The notes beneath the pieces were generated by a model. The model searched no databases. It saw only the letters and a list, made by a program, of their open reading frames with translations, and was not told the DNA's origin. From Verrucomicrobiaceae bacterium (lineage in GTDB: Bacteria > Verrucomicrobiota > Verrucomicrobiia > Verrucomicrobiales > Akkermansiaceae): DNA of 64,000 nt. Each line of letters begins with the position of its first letter. The stretch's first letter is position 1. A program made the translations under genes and the position numbers. This document shows positions 1 to 10,454 of the stretch, piece by piece. The stretch covers positions 1 to 64,000 of the forward strand of contig JAIYDP010000003.1 of the NCBI GenBank assembly GCA_027487435.1, given 5' to 3'.

Positions 1-76
1 CGGGTGTGGGGGGGTGGGAGGGGGGGGGGGTTTGTGGGGCTTGGGGGGGGGGTGGGCGAGGGGGGGGGGGGGGGCC
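1..76. repeat. G-rich homopolymer tract (C-rich on coding strand)
   Basis: Several runs of 7-14 consecutive G lie on the plus strand with little else between them. On the minus strand, which codes for the adjacent RhoGEF, this would read as a proline-rich stretch or lie in a C-rich intron. Similar runs recur in introns and coding sequence elsewhere in the window. Assembly errors are likely in such tracts, so the left edge should be read with caution. Confidence 0.7.
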
Positions 77-1428
77 GGCACGGTGATTTCGGCATTTTGG
101 AGAAGCAACAGAGCGCCATCCTGAGTCATCAGAACAAACCAAAGAGGGTAGAGACTTTAGGGATGAAGAGCTTCTGCGCAGCAGGCTTGCCGACCAACAC
201 CATGTCGTTAAAGATGTAGCAGTGGCGCTGCTGCTTGGTGTCCTTTGCAGAGGCTGACAGGACGCAGTCGCGGATGGAGTACCTTGATGGGTGGATGATG
301 AGGGAGCAGCCCTTGTGAAAGCGCATCTAGCAGAATGAGCGGATTGATTGGGACATAAGGGACTTCGATTCGCATGAGTTCAGCAACGTGTTGGATGGAG
401 GCTTCAGCGTCCTTCATGGCCTCCGACAGCTCGTCCGCCACTTTCATGAGCTCCTGCTTCTCTTCAAAGCCATCAGGGGTCGCACTGATAAGGGACTCAA
501 TCGTCTTTCGGATCCCAACGGGACGCTTGCCAACCTCGGCAAGCAGAGGAGGCAATGAGGCACCACAGGTCTCTTCACAAGCGTCGAGAAGGGAGCGGAA
601 CATGGGCACCTTCTCGCACTGCATTTCCAACACCGACAATGCAGTCGAGGTCAGCACCATCGTCCTCGCGTAAGCCGGGAACACGTCTTTTAGTCTTCGC
701 AGCGCGGGAGCGAAGCCACCCCAGCCTGGGGCTGGCCACATTCGCTGTCTATTCATCAAGTCTGCAAAGAAATCTCGATGCTGCTCATAAATTGATTCGA
801 TCTCGCCGAAGACGTCTCGAAGAATGTCGTGGTACGTGTAGGGGCACACGGATTGGCACGCAAGTAAGAAAGGGGCAAGATAGTTGTTGACAATCAGAGA
901 GAGGATGTGGACGTACTCTGACTCCCCCCGAAGCATTGCGCGGACTTGCTTGTTTCGACGGGAAATGGCTGCGTCAACATCTGACTGGAGGACGACTTTG
1001 ATGAGGAGCTTCCATCGAGAAGACCAGGTGTAGAAGCGATAGTAGCGCTGGATGATGTATGCAGCTAGTTCCCATCGCTTTGCAGTGGACATGTCTTTGC
1101 TTTTCTCGATGGCGCCAGTGGAAGACCCCTCTGCAATGTTGAACGGCTTCATTTCCAATAATCCCTCAATTCGATGGCGCTTGATGTTCTTTGTTTGCCT
1201 TTGGAGTATATGAAGTTGCTCTTTCTCTTTTTCAAAAGTACGTGCAAGAGTTTCCCTTTCCTTCACTGACACCGAAATTTGCCGTTGAAGGTCTTTGCAG
1301 GAATCGTCCAGTTGAGACAGCTCCTTCTGCTGCGCCTGCAGCGTAGCCCTTAGCGAAGAGGATGTACTCGCAAGACTATCGAGAAAGGACCGAACGTCAT
1401 CGTCCATGGAGCTCTCATAAGAAGACAT
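1..1428 (-). CDS. RhoGEF-like protein (coiled coil, DH and PH domains), 3' partial
   Basis: Predicted guanine-nucleotide exchange factor for Rho/Rac GTPases, acting on actin or membrane signalling. After an N-terminal coiled coil (about residues 25-75) and a basic IQ-like segment (QRYYRFY), a Dbl-homology domain starts near residue 157 (NKQVRAMLRGESEYVHIL). A PH domain begins in the second exon, with the typical strand CYIFNDMVLVGK. Two introns restore the frame: 327-363 (37 nt, phase 0) and 121-155 (35 nt, phase 0), after which the PH strand DGALLLLQNAEITV continues. The ATG at 1426-1428 is the first in the frame. The gene then enters the G/C homopolymer tract and leaves the window, so its C-terminus is unknown. 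The DH domain is divergent; the DH-PH order is the strongest support. Confidence 0.75.
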
Positions 1429-1647
1429 AGTTAAAGATCAAATATCACAATTTTAGAGTCCAGTACAGATCCACGGTACAGGTGCAGTCCTTATAGTGGT
1501 GGGTTGTTCAGTAGCCCTTTACCCCCTCCCTTCACTGTGAGATACTCAGCGTGGAAAGCACTCTATCTTGGCTTGAACTTCCGGCGCAACAGGAGCTGTC
1601 CACCCGTTTGGGACGACAAATTGGTTGCGCCAAACGTCCTGCCTACT

Positions 1648-2817
1648 TCAGCAAGACCAAGAATGCATCACTTCTGGGACAAGCGGTGCGAATAATGTTA
1701 CAGGAATGTGCAACTCATTGTCTCGACCCCAAGGGATGTCAGCTTCAACATCGATCCAGTAATTGCACTGCCCCGTCAGTTTCATGACCAACTAAGCTTT
1801 CCTTAATCAGCTTGCTAGAGGTCTGAGGTGGGATTTTCCCCTTCGCTCCATGCAGCGTCACAGCAAGTCGTCTGGCGTTGTCTCCTGTGACTTGCGCTCC
1901 AGCCTTGACTCCCTCAAATTGAGATCGACAGATTTCCTCGACCATGACATTGCTTGCGGCCCCATTCGTGATTGTCAATCTCCTCATCAGCTTCAGCTTC
2001 ACATTGCCAACTTCGACAGATGACCGATTGTGACATTCAAACACGACAAATACGGTTTCACCAGGGCAGTACGCATTTCGCTCAAGCACGGCACGGAGAT
2101 AAATTTCTGCCAATTCAGCAACCACTTTCTGAACTTGTACGTCCTCTATTGATGCAGCAGAACTGCACGACGGGCTGGAGGCTCTCCTGAGCGATGGGCT
2201 TGACTGGGTGCTCCACTTGTTGGATCACAAGCAGGTCTTGCTTATGCTTAATGTCTGCCTTGCCGACAACGTCACAGATTGCCTTACATTTGTAGACAAT
2301 CTGGGTCATTTAGTGCGCAATAAAGAGATCTTACTTTGGCACTATGTTCGGGACCCGAGTCAGAGAATGATCCTGGCAAGTCGCGAGGGAGGAAAAACGA
2401 AAAAGCAAATGCGTATTGGCCAGGGGCGATTTTGCCACTGAACTTTGCAATAGACACTTTGCAACGGAAGAAGCTCTTGTCGCCGTCATGATCGACGTAG
2501 TAGTACTCAATCTCCGTCTGTGTTGTGCCGTCGGCGTTCTGAACGGTCTTAGTTCTTGAACGCTTTTCTCTCCAATGGACTTTCTCAAACCCCTTCACTT
2601 TCAAGGCAACACCCTCAGCATTGACCGGGGTGGCCACATTCAGGTAGATGAATCCACGCACAACCTCGCCTATGACAAAGTCAGGACGTCCTCAAGCAGG
2701 ATCGAGATTGCAAACGCATCGGATTACCGATGCAGGCTCTTACAACACACCTGGATTGTACGTAGACTTGTCAGTTCGCACAAAAATATTGTTTCCGGTG
2801 GAAAACGTTGAGCCCAT
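1648..2817 (-). CDS. Arrestin-domain protein A
   Basis: Arrestin-fold adaptor, expected to bind membrane receptors and direct their endocytosis or trafficking. Exon 1 encodes MGSTFSTGNNIFVRTDKSTY. An intron of about 80 nt leads to the arrestin N-domain (EVVRGFIYLNV, then FFLPRDLPGSF), and a 34-nt intron joins IVYKCKAICDV. The C-domain contains NAYCPGETVFV and ends with DNELHIPVTLF, the usual arrestin C-terminal strand. Intron positions match those of the paralogue at 3203-4367. The last intron, 1768-1801 (34 nt), begins with GA instead of GT, where the paralogue has GT at the same codon. About 290 residues, intracellular, no signal peptide. It is the second of two tandem copies on this strand. 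Confidence 0.85.
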
Positions 2818-3202
2818 GCTGACGTTGGAATTTACCAAAAAAGGAAACAATGTGGTGTCCGCGTCGGGATAACGGCGACACGAGAAATCTCGTCACAGGC
2901 TCGCTTCAGCTTGTCGCTCGAGAACCTAAGGAGCAAGAATCGGGTGTTCTACAGGCTCTCGTTGAAGCACCTTGCCGACCGCGCAAAGAGATTGAGGCAA
3001 TCATCTTTACTCGCACAATCATCATGCGGCAGCAGTCGGGAATGCTGGACTAGTATCCCTTCACCCCTGCTCTGAGGCGTGAGAAAGGCCATAACAAAAT
3101 TGACTGGATCTGAACTTGTACTTCAGGCGCAGGCATCGCTGCCCATCCGGAGGGAAGCACGAATTGAGTCCTCCAAACATCCTGAACAATGAGAATGATA
3201 AA
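2818..3202. other. Intergenic gap between the arrestin paralogues
   Basis: About 385 bp separate the stop of arrestin B from the ATG of arrestin A. It should hold the terminator of B and the promoter of A. A plus-strand reading with one possible 44-nt intron would give a short basic peptide (ARFSLSLENLRSKNRVFYRL), but it has no recognisable domain and its start lies at the arrestin A start. I assign no gene. Confidence 0.4.
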
Positions 3203-4367
3203 CTATTCACAAACGTCAGGGACAATGGGCGTAAAGATGGTGACTGGGATGTGGAGCTCATTGTCGCTACCCCACGGCACGTCAGCCTCGACGTCAACCC
3301 AGTACTTGCACTGGGCAATTCAGAGTCTCACTGTGATGCACTCAGACTTGAATCAGAGTACTGTTCGTTTGAGGAGGTATGCCTCCATTGGCTCCGCGAG
3401 ACAGCAGCACCGCGAGCCTTCGAGCGTACTCCCCCATAACTTGGACATTGGCGAGAATTCCTTCAGATTGCGATCGGCAGATTTCTTCAACGACAACATG
3501 GTTGGCAGCACCATTGGTGAGGGCAAGACGGCGCATGAGCTTGATTTTGACGTTTCGGACGTTGATGGTCGAGCGGTTGTGGGCTTCAAAGATTACAAAG
3601 GCGGTCTCACCCGGGCAATACGCGTTTCTGTCCAAAACGGCGCGGAGATAGATCTCTGCAACTATTACACACAAGTGCAGCATCGACGCACCCCCTCGGT
3701 TGATGCAACAGCATTGAACCACGGGCTGAGTGCTCTCCTGAGCGATTGGAGCAACGACATGTTCGACAGGTTGAACAACCAGAAGTTCTTGATTGTGCTT
3801 GATATTGGGCTTCAATATCCCCTCGACATCGCAAACGGACTTGCACTTGTACACGATCTGATCATGAGAGTGATGGTGAGCAGCGAACCCTGCAAGTGTG
3901 ATCTCCACAGGCCTCAAAAAAGGATCCAGGGAGACCAGGCGGCAAGTAGAAGGAGAAAGCAAACGCATACTGCGCCGGCATCAAGTCAGCGTTGAACATA
4001 GCAAGAGGGATCTTGCATCTGAAGAAACTATTGTGCCCGTCGTGGTCCACGTAATAATATTCGGTCCTTGTGTCTGTGGACCCATCCGCACGGCGAGTGG
4101 TGTGAGTCCTTGATCTCCTCTCACGCCAATGCACTTTCTCATACCCCTTGACTTTCAAGAACACCCCGACGGCCCGAACAGGGGTAAGAATGTTCAGATA
4201 AACATGCCCCCGCACGATTTCGCCTGGATAACATCAAAATTTCAAAGATAATTTGAGAAATATGTAAACACATGCATGGGGCAGAGAGAAGCGTAGAGAC
4301 CTGGCATGTACGTTGATTTCTCTGTCCTCACGAAAACGCTGTTGCCGCTGGAGAAGTTGTTGCCCAT
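3203..4367 (-). CDS. Arrestin-domain protein B
   Basis: Paralogue of the neighbouring arrestin A with the same domains and intron positions. Exon 1 reads MGNNFSSGNSVFVRTEKSTY. Introns follow after MPG, after HTCR (31 nt), within the segment before EIYLRAVLDRNAYCPGE (36 nt), and before CKYWVDVEADVPWG (37 nt, GT-AG). The C-terminal strand is NELHIPVTIFTPIVPDV, and the stop is the CTA at 3203-3205 read on the minus strand. The N-domain has the arrestin stretch YAFAFSFYLPPGLPGSF. Only 43 bp separate its ATG from the ATG of the divergent CofD-like gene, so the two must share a promoter region. Likely an adaptor in receptor or cargo trafficking; the cargo is unknown. Confidence 0.87.
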
Positions 4368-4410
4368 GCTGTTGAAGAAGATTAATTGACATGGAATTTA
4401 GAGCAACGTA

Positions 4411-5540
4411 ATGAGATGTGTTGTTTTCTGCGGCGGCAGTGGCTCCAGCAACATTATCTCAAGTGAAGATGTCATGATTTTTGAAGAAGTCATGTTTCTC
4501 GTTCCAGTCTCAGACGATGGTGGATCGTCTGGGTCGCTGAGCTCTTCTCTTGGAATTCCTGCAGTCGGCGACATGAGAGCTCGAATTTGTCGGCTCGCTC
4601 AACCATCACAGCGATTGGAGCTGTATAGAAAGAGGCTGTGCATAGATGCAGCATTGGCTAAGCTTGAGTTCGACAATTTCCTTCAGTCGTTGCCCGAGAG
4701 TGAGACGTTCCTGATGGCTCGACTTGCTCATTTCATTTCACTAGTATCAGAGTTATCCTTCTCGTTTGCAAATGGCTCCATTGGTAATTTTGCAATAGCG
4801 TCACTTTATTTTGAACACAAATCTCTGTCCAAAGCGTCAGAAATGATTTGCCGTGAACTTGGCATCCCTCCTTCCGTAACCGTTTGCTCTCTTATAGACT
4901 TCTGCCCTCATCCGCTTCGTGTTGCCGTTGAGCTCGACAACGGGGACGTCATTCGAGGTCAAAATGAAGTTTCCCATCCCTCTACGCAGATACAAGTTGA
5001 CAAGTCTTTTCAAGAGCCCCTCCCGTCCCCAATCAAAGCCCTTCACGTCGGCTGCGATGGCGCATCTCCCAACATGGCAGCGCTCACGAAGATCGCTAAC
5101 GCAGCGCTAGTTCTATACTCATGCGGCTCTTTGTTCACATCAATCATTGCGCAGCTCGTGCTACCACAAGTTGGCTCCGCAATTTCCAAAAGCAACGCCA
5201 TCAAAGTACTTCTTTTGAACAACCAGCCGGTCTGGCCCCTGCGCAATGTTTCTCAACCGGACAGGACCGAGAGACGTTTGGCATCACAGCAGCCGACGTT
5301 ATCATGTCAATGGCTCGGTTAGAAACAAAGATGAAATCTGACACAAGCAGCCACTGCAACATCGCGCACCTAGCGGACGTGGTCGACGTTGTTGCCTCCG
5401 TCAGAGGGTGCGCCATCCCTTTGGGACCCCTCGCACTCACTGCGGCTGAGCACGTCGAAGTGGACGGAGCAAACGGCTTGTGGTGTCCTCTGCTATTCAA
5501 GCAGCTACTTCAACGCTTGTCCAAACGAGTTGCGAACTAA
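4411..5540 (+). CDS. CofD/YvcK-family protein
   Basis: Member of the CofD superfamily, which includes archaeal and bacterial 2-phospho-L-lactate transferase (F420 synthesis) and bacterial YvcK/MgfK, a UDP-sugar-binding regulator of carbon metabolism. Seen in the sequence: the N-terminal VVFCGGSGSSN motif, PVSDDGGSSGSL, GIPAVGDMRAR, FANGSIGNF, a CGSLFTSI motif, and LLNNQP joined across a 35-nt intron (5230-5264) to DRETFGITAAD. The GSLFTS and DRET motifs are hallmarks of the family. The intron shows this is a resident eukaryotic gene, not bacterial contamination. About 364 residues with no evident targeting peptide. Its substrate cannot be told from sequence; eukaryotic members are largely uncharacterised. 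Confidence 0.87.
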
Positions 5541-5705
5541 TCCAACATCATCCTGACCTTGATTATTGAAGAGAACGGTGATCGCAAAGGGTGCCACCAC
5601 TGGGCCGCTGCTTGACACGGTGTTTCCACAAGCGCTCCCTGGACTTGCGTTTCGCGCGTCCTTTCGGGGAGTCTCAAATAAATTACATCCGAGAAGAACG
5701 CCCTT

Positions 5706-8700
5706 TCAAATGCGTTGCAGCAGAGGAATACTCATGTCCGACGCCCCATGGTCAGACCCGCTCGACGCTTCAGAACGGCATTGTTTGCCGTCAGCAATCG
5801 CCTCCAACGCCTCTGCAACCTCCCCAAACTCTGGCCGCAGCGCTTCGTCCCTATCCCAACATCGGATCATCAGCTCTGCAAAGTCTGGGTTCATGTCCGC
5901 TTCAACAGACGGCCGCCCCCCCTCTTTTATGTACGCCATGGCCGCGATGGGCCCTTCAGGAAACATTGGGTCGTTTGAGTACGGTACCTTCCGCGTCCAC
6001 ACTTCCCACATCAAAATGCCAAAACTGTACACGTCGCCCCTGGCTGTTGCGATCGCCCCCACTTCGAACGTCTCAGGCGGCGCCCACAACCATGCCCCCA
6101 GCCGCTCCGTCGCCCGGGACGCCGCAGCTTTTGCCGCGCCGAAATCTGCAAGCTTCGCGACAAAGTCCTCGTTAACAAGGACGTTGCGGCTCTTTAAGTC
6201 ACGATGGACAAGGCCAAGGGCGTGAAGAAACCTCATTGCCGCTGCGACATTTGAGAGCATAGCGTTCTTCCGCTTGGAGGGGAGGGAGACCGAGGGGTCG
6301 TTCAGGAGGGCAAAGAGGGTTCCGCGGCTCATAAATTCGAGGATGAGCGCGGGTGGCCGCAAAGTCACGGCGAGCAGTTGCACGACGTTGGGGTGACGTA
6401 GGCTCTGATGCAGCGCCGCCTCTTCGATGAAAGCGTCCTGATCATTGGCGCCGTAGAGGCGCTTAACAGCGACTCGCTGCCCCTTCCAAAGCGCGACGCT
6501 GACGACGCCGTCCGCACCGGCGCCGACGTCGCGGAGGACGTCAAGGTCGGCTGAGGATATGACAAGGTCGCGGTTAACAAAGAGGGGGGCTGATTGGGCA
6601 CGGCGGCCACTTGAGTTGATGTCGACAAATGAATGGAGGAGACGAGCCGTCACCCGCTCGCGCCACCGCCGATGAGCTCGCCGAACAGCCACAACGGCAA
6701 TCAAAAAAAGAAACACGACGACAATGGAGGCAGGGATGGCGATGGCTCCAATCCAAACGGACGCGGGGCTGATGCCTAAGCGCCCGCAGCGGGGGGGTTG
6801 AGGGGCGACGTCGCAGGGCGAGATGGCTATTCGGACATTGGACGCGGGGAATCTCAGTTGGCAAAAAAATGAGGACGAGACTTGGACGTCTTTGGAGGGG
6901 CAGTCGGCGGTAACGTTGGCAGCGGCGGGGGTATCATAAATGACCTGAAGGGTGGTGCCTTTGACTCCAGGGTTGAACAATTGACCCATGGCGTCGCGGA
7001 GAATAAGAAGGCAGAGGTAGGGCGTGGTGCCGTCCCACGTGAAGGCGACGTTGATGCGCGAGCCGACGATGATGAGGGACGAATGCGCTGGGGAGGGGAG
7101 GGGTGGCACAGCTGCGAGGGAGATGTGGACGCACGCCGGGATGACGAGGGGGACGAGGGTCAGTTGGACGACGGGGGATGAGTGGGTGGGGACGAAGAGT
7201 CGGACGACGCCAAATTGGTCAGCGACTGTTGCCGCTGGAATGGATGGAACGGCTACTCCGAAAGCTGGGGTGACAGAGACGATTACATCGTGGGGACTCT
7301 GGGTTTTGATGGGGAGGGTTGCCGTCACGCGGACGCAAACGGCGAGAGGGGCGAGGTAGGAGGGCTCGAGGGGTGAGAGGCAAACGACGGGGGCGATGCA
7401 AGAGACGAAGGGGGCGGAGAGGGCGTCGACGCGAATGATGTTGGTGGAGTTGTCTCCGGAGAAGACGCTGAGGACTTGATCTGAGTGCGACGTGGAGCCA
7501 ACGACGGTGATGTTTGATGGGCCGAAGGAGGAGATGACGAAAAAGGATAAAAGCTCGACTCCGTCGATGACAAGGGAGCAGGCGGAGATGGTGAAGCGGG
7601 CAGCGATGGGGGTGTTAACAAGGGAGGAGGAGATGGTGACGTTGGACTGCACGGCGTCAAGGGAGACGTTGAAGGCGAGCTGCTGCGTGAAAATGAGGTC
7701 CGACTGCGTCGCGCCGATGAGAAAAGACACAAAAGGCGATGACAAAAACGAGCCACGCCGCACAGTCAGGGTTGAATTTGAAATTACGATGGCGCCATTG
7801 GCGGAAGGCTGGTTTGCGACGAGGATGGAGTCGACGAAGACAAGGACGGTCGAGAAGGCGGTGATGGCAGGGCTTAAGGAGACGAAGGAGGCGACAGAGG
7901 TGAGGCGGGAGTGGCGCGCGTCGAGTGCGACGGCGTTGGAGGAGGAGGAGGTGATGTTTGATGCGACGAAAACGACTTGGCTCTTGGAGACGACGGAGGC
8001 GTAGGTCTGGGATGTCGTCGCGAGGGAGGAGGTAAGGAGGAGGACGAATGACTCTTCACGGATGATGACGGCCTCGCACGAGCTGATGTGCGACGACGTC
8101 ATCGTCACCTGCGCCGTCTGAAAATAGACACCGATTTGAACCCCAAGGCGGGACGTCATAACCACGGCATCAAACGTTGCCGCCGCCTTGATGACGCTGA
8201 CGCCGTAGCCGTTGGGCACGACGGGCTCTGGCGTGTCGACGGTGATGACGGTGGAGTTAAAAAACAGCTCACCGCCGTTAAATTCGAGGGCATAACTTGA
8301 TGTGACGGCAACGAACGTCGACGCGCGCACGAACACGACACAGGCGTGCGACTCCAGGGCTGACACCCCCGATACGTTAACAATGACATCAGTCAAGTTT
8401 AGCGCGCCGACAAAGCATCGCGCAAAGGACCCTGACGTTGCGGCGCCGCTGCGGCGAAAATCCGATGAAAGGACGGTCGCGGAGGCGCCGCGATCGACGT
8501 ACAAGTCGCCTGCTTTTGAAGACGCGATGTTCAAATTGAAAGATGAGTTTGTTATGGACAGATGCCCGGAGTCACCGACGTAACAGGCGCCGCCGGAATA
8601 GGCGGTGTTGGCAACGAATTGGGAATTTGAGATGGCAACAATGGCGGAGTCAACGACAGTAAGGGCGCCCCCCCCACGGATGAAATTAAAAGCCTCATTG

Positions 8701-10367
8701 TTCAAGAAAATTGAGTTAGTTACGAACGTGACAGAGCTGCTGTGGGCGCAAATGGCGGCGCCGTAGGAGGCGCGGTTACTTTCGAATCTGGACCGACGGA
8801 TAGTGGCGCTGCCTTGGGAGAAGATGGCGCCGCAGTTTGAAGCAAAGTTTGACTTAAAGCTGCAGTCCTCAATCGTTACGTTAGAGTCAGCGGAAACAGA
8901 CAACGCCGCACCGCCAATTGTCTCGTTTGCAGTGCAGCCTTCAAAGCGGGAGCTTGAAATTACCCCCGTCGAGGCGGTGAGGGCGAATGGGAGGTCTCCC
9001 CGTGCGTTCGAGCGGCTGAAAACGCAGCCAACAATGTAAAACGTTTGCACGAACCTCACGTTGCCGCCAACGGCGCAGTCGGCCGTGCGCAACCCGTCGG
9101 CGATGATGGCGACCATCGACTCGGCCTTGAAAGCTTGCGTTGCGTTGCGAACCGTCACGTTTTGGATGGTGGCACTGGAACCGTACGAAATCAGCAGCGC
9201 TGGGGCGCCGGACGTGTTGGCGACTGTTGAGTTTGAGATGAGCCCAGATTGGATGGAGGAGAGGGTGATGGCGCCGTTGGGGAAGACCTCGTGCATCCAC
9301 GCGCTCGCGACAGTAACGGCGACGACGTTTGCGATGAGGACGTTCTGAAAATAGATGCAGCTCTGCCTGCAGTTGGAGAAAAAACAGTCGCTCGCTTGCG
9401 CACGAAAGCCGGTCACGGCGCCGATGGGGTTGTCCGCGTCAAAAAAGCGGCTGCTTGAGACGGAGAGATTTGCTCCATTGGCCCCAACGCAGGAAGGGAC
9501 GTTGAAACCCTTCACATTTGAGAAATGCGAGTCAGTGACGACCACAACTTCGGCTGAGGGAAGAGACATCGCGGCGGAGTAAAAGACTGGGCCGCCGTAA
9601 GAGTTAGAGACGTCGGCAACGACAGCGGCCCTGACGAAGAGACTTGCCAAGTTCACGCAAACGGAGGAGCCCAAGGGGGCGGTGTTGATGTTGGTGACGG
9701 CGATGTCTGAGAAGGTTGACTCTTCGATTGAGACGTTGCCGCGTAGAAGCAAGACGGCGGCGCAGCCGTTTGCGACGGAGATGTTGGAAAACGTAGTTGT
9801 CGAGATGGAGAGGGTGGTGAAAGATGCTGAGGCGTCGACGACGCAGCCAAAGCTGCAGCCGAAGTTGGCGAAGGAGGAGGAGGAGATGGCGATGGAAAGG
9901 GGGGAGGTTCCGTTGGCTTTGATGACGGGCATTTCCAGCGCGTTGATTGAAGAGATTGAGATGGATGTAAGAGAGAGGGATGATGCGCCGGAGATGACTA
10001 CGATAGGGGTCGTACCTGTGAAGGACAACGAAGACAGCCACAAATGAATGTTGGCTCCACTAAAGAAAGGAGGCTCATGAACTATTACTTGAGCTGGGGC
10101 AGCAGACGATATTGTGAGATTGGTAAGACGACATGGAGACGGTAGCACCGAGGACAAGGTCGAATTGTATGACGCGCCGTCTATGAAAATTTGCATGGCA
10201 GCGCCATTGCAGCCAACACGCAGAGCAGCCTGTACAGTGCGAAGCGGGGCATCAAACGAGCCGATGCTAGAGTCAGAACCTCTCTCACTTACCCAGATGA
10301 CCCTCTGACTACAGCAAAGGGCAAAAGAAACTAGGACAGCAAGGCCTCGTAGAAACCATGTCCACAT
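5706..10367 (-). CDS. Receptor-like TKL kinase with beta-helix ectodomain
   Basis: A 1,553-residue single-pass membrane kinase. It has a signal peptide (about residues 1-20, MWTWFLRGLAVLVSFALCC) and a long ectodomain of parallel beta-helix repeats, rich in short SN/T-type turns and N-glycosylation sequons. One transmembrane helix lies at about 1205-1229, followed by basic residues. The cytosolic tyrosine-kinase-like domain spans about 1268-1526. Catalytic residues are all present: glycine loop VGAGADGVV, VAVK lysine (about 1302), HRDLKSRN (Asp about 1390), DFG (about 1408) and WAPPE. It therefore looks active, probably on Ser/Thr. The 4.66-kb frame has no intron, in contrast to nearly all its neighbours. 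The ligand is unknown; beta-helix ectodomains often bind carbohydrates. Stop codons of this gene and the CofD-like gene converge 165 bp apart. Confidence 0.93.
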   Translation of the reverse strand: MWTWFLRGLAVLVSFALCCSQRVIWVSERGSDSSIGSFDAPLRTVQAALRVGCNGAAMQIFIDGASYNSTLSSVLPSPCRLTNLTISSAAPAQVIVHEPPFFSGANIHLWLSSLSFTGTTPIVVISGASSLSLTSISISSINALEMPVIKANGTSPLSIAISSSSFANFGCSFGCVVDASASFTTLSISTTTFSNISVANGCAAVLLLRGNVSIEESTFSDIAVTNINTAPLGSSVCVNLASLFVRAAVVADVSNSYGGPVFYSAAMSLPSAEVVVVTDSHFSNVKGFNVPSCVGANGANLSVSSSRFFDADNPIGAVTGFRAQASDCFFSNCRQSCIYFQNVLIANVVAVTVASAWMHEVFPNGAITLSSIQSGLISNSTVANTSGAPALLISYGSSATIQNVTVRNATQAFKAESMVAIIADGLRTADCAVGGNVRFVQTFYIVGCVFSRSNARGDLPFALTASTGVISSSRFEGCTANETIGGAALSVSADSNVTIEDCSFKSNFASNCGAIFSQGSATIRRSRFESNRASYGAAICAHSSSVTFVTNSIFLNNEAFNFIRGGGALTVVDSAIVAISNSQFVANTAYSGGACYVGDSGHLSITNSSFNLNIASSKAGDLYVDRGASATVLSSDFRRSGAATSGSFARCFVGALNLTDVIVNVSGVSALESHACVVFVRASTFVAVTSSYALEFNGGELFFNSTVITVDTPEPVVPNGYGVSVIKAAATFDAVVMTSRLGVQIGVYFQTAQVTMTSSHISSCEAVIIREESFVLLLTSSLATTSQTYASVVSKSQVVFVASNITSSSSNAVALDARHSRLTSVASFVSLSPAITAFSTVLVFVDSILVANQPSANGAIVISNSTLTVRRGSFLSSPFVSFLIGATQSDLIFTQQLAFNVSLDAVQSNVTISSSLVNTPIAARFTISACSLVIDGVELLSFFVISSFGPSNITVVGSTSHSDQVLSVFSGDNSTNIIRVDALSAPFVSCIAPVVCLSPLEPSYLAPLAVCVRVTATLPIKTQSPHDVIVSVTPAFGVAVPSIPAATVADQFGVVRLFVPTHSSPVVQLTLVPLVIPACVHISLAAVPPLPSPAHSSLIIVGSRINVAFTWDGTTPYLCLLILRDAMGQLFNPGVKGTTLQVIYDTPAAANVTADCPSKDVQVSSSFFCQLRFPASNVRIAISPCDVAPQPPRCGRLGISPASVWIGAIAIPASIVVVFLFLIAVVAVRRAHRRWRERVTARLLHSFVDINSSGRRAQSAPLFVNRDLVISSADLDVLRDVGAGADGVVSVALWKGQRVAVKRLYGANDQDAFIEEAALHQSLRHPNVVQLLAVTLRPPALILEFMSRGTLFALLNDPSVSLPSKRKNAMLSNVAAAMRFLHALGLVHRDLKSRNVLVNEDFVAKLADFGAAKAAASRATERLGAWLWAPPETFEVGAIATARGDVYSFGILMWEVWTRKVPYSNDPMFPEGPIAAMAYIKEGGRPSVEADMNPDFAELMIRCWDRDEALRPEFGEVAEALEAIADGKQCRSEASSGSDHGASDMSIPLLQRI

Positions 10368-10454
10368 CCCACTCTAACAAATGCTTTTTATCGAGGCAGC
10401 ATTGAGTTGAGGATCTACGTCATTGCTCCTCTTGAAAAATGTCCAAAAGCATCA

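Noticed and set aside
3189-3995. 268-codon plus-strand ORF
   Set aside because: It is antisense to arrestin B, whose spliced model is supported by its paralogue.
6882-8583. Plus-strand ORFs of 93-170 codons opposite the receptor kinase
   Set aside because: They are antisense to one continuous 4.7-kb frame with signal peptide, repeats, transmembrane helix and kinase.
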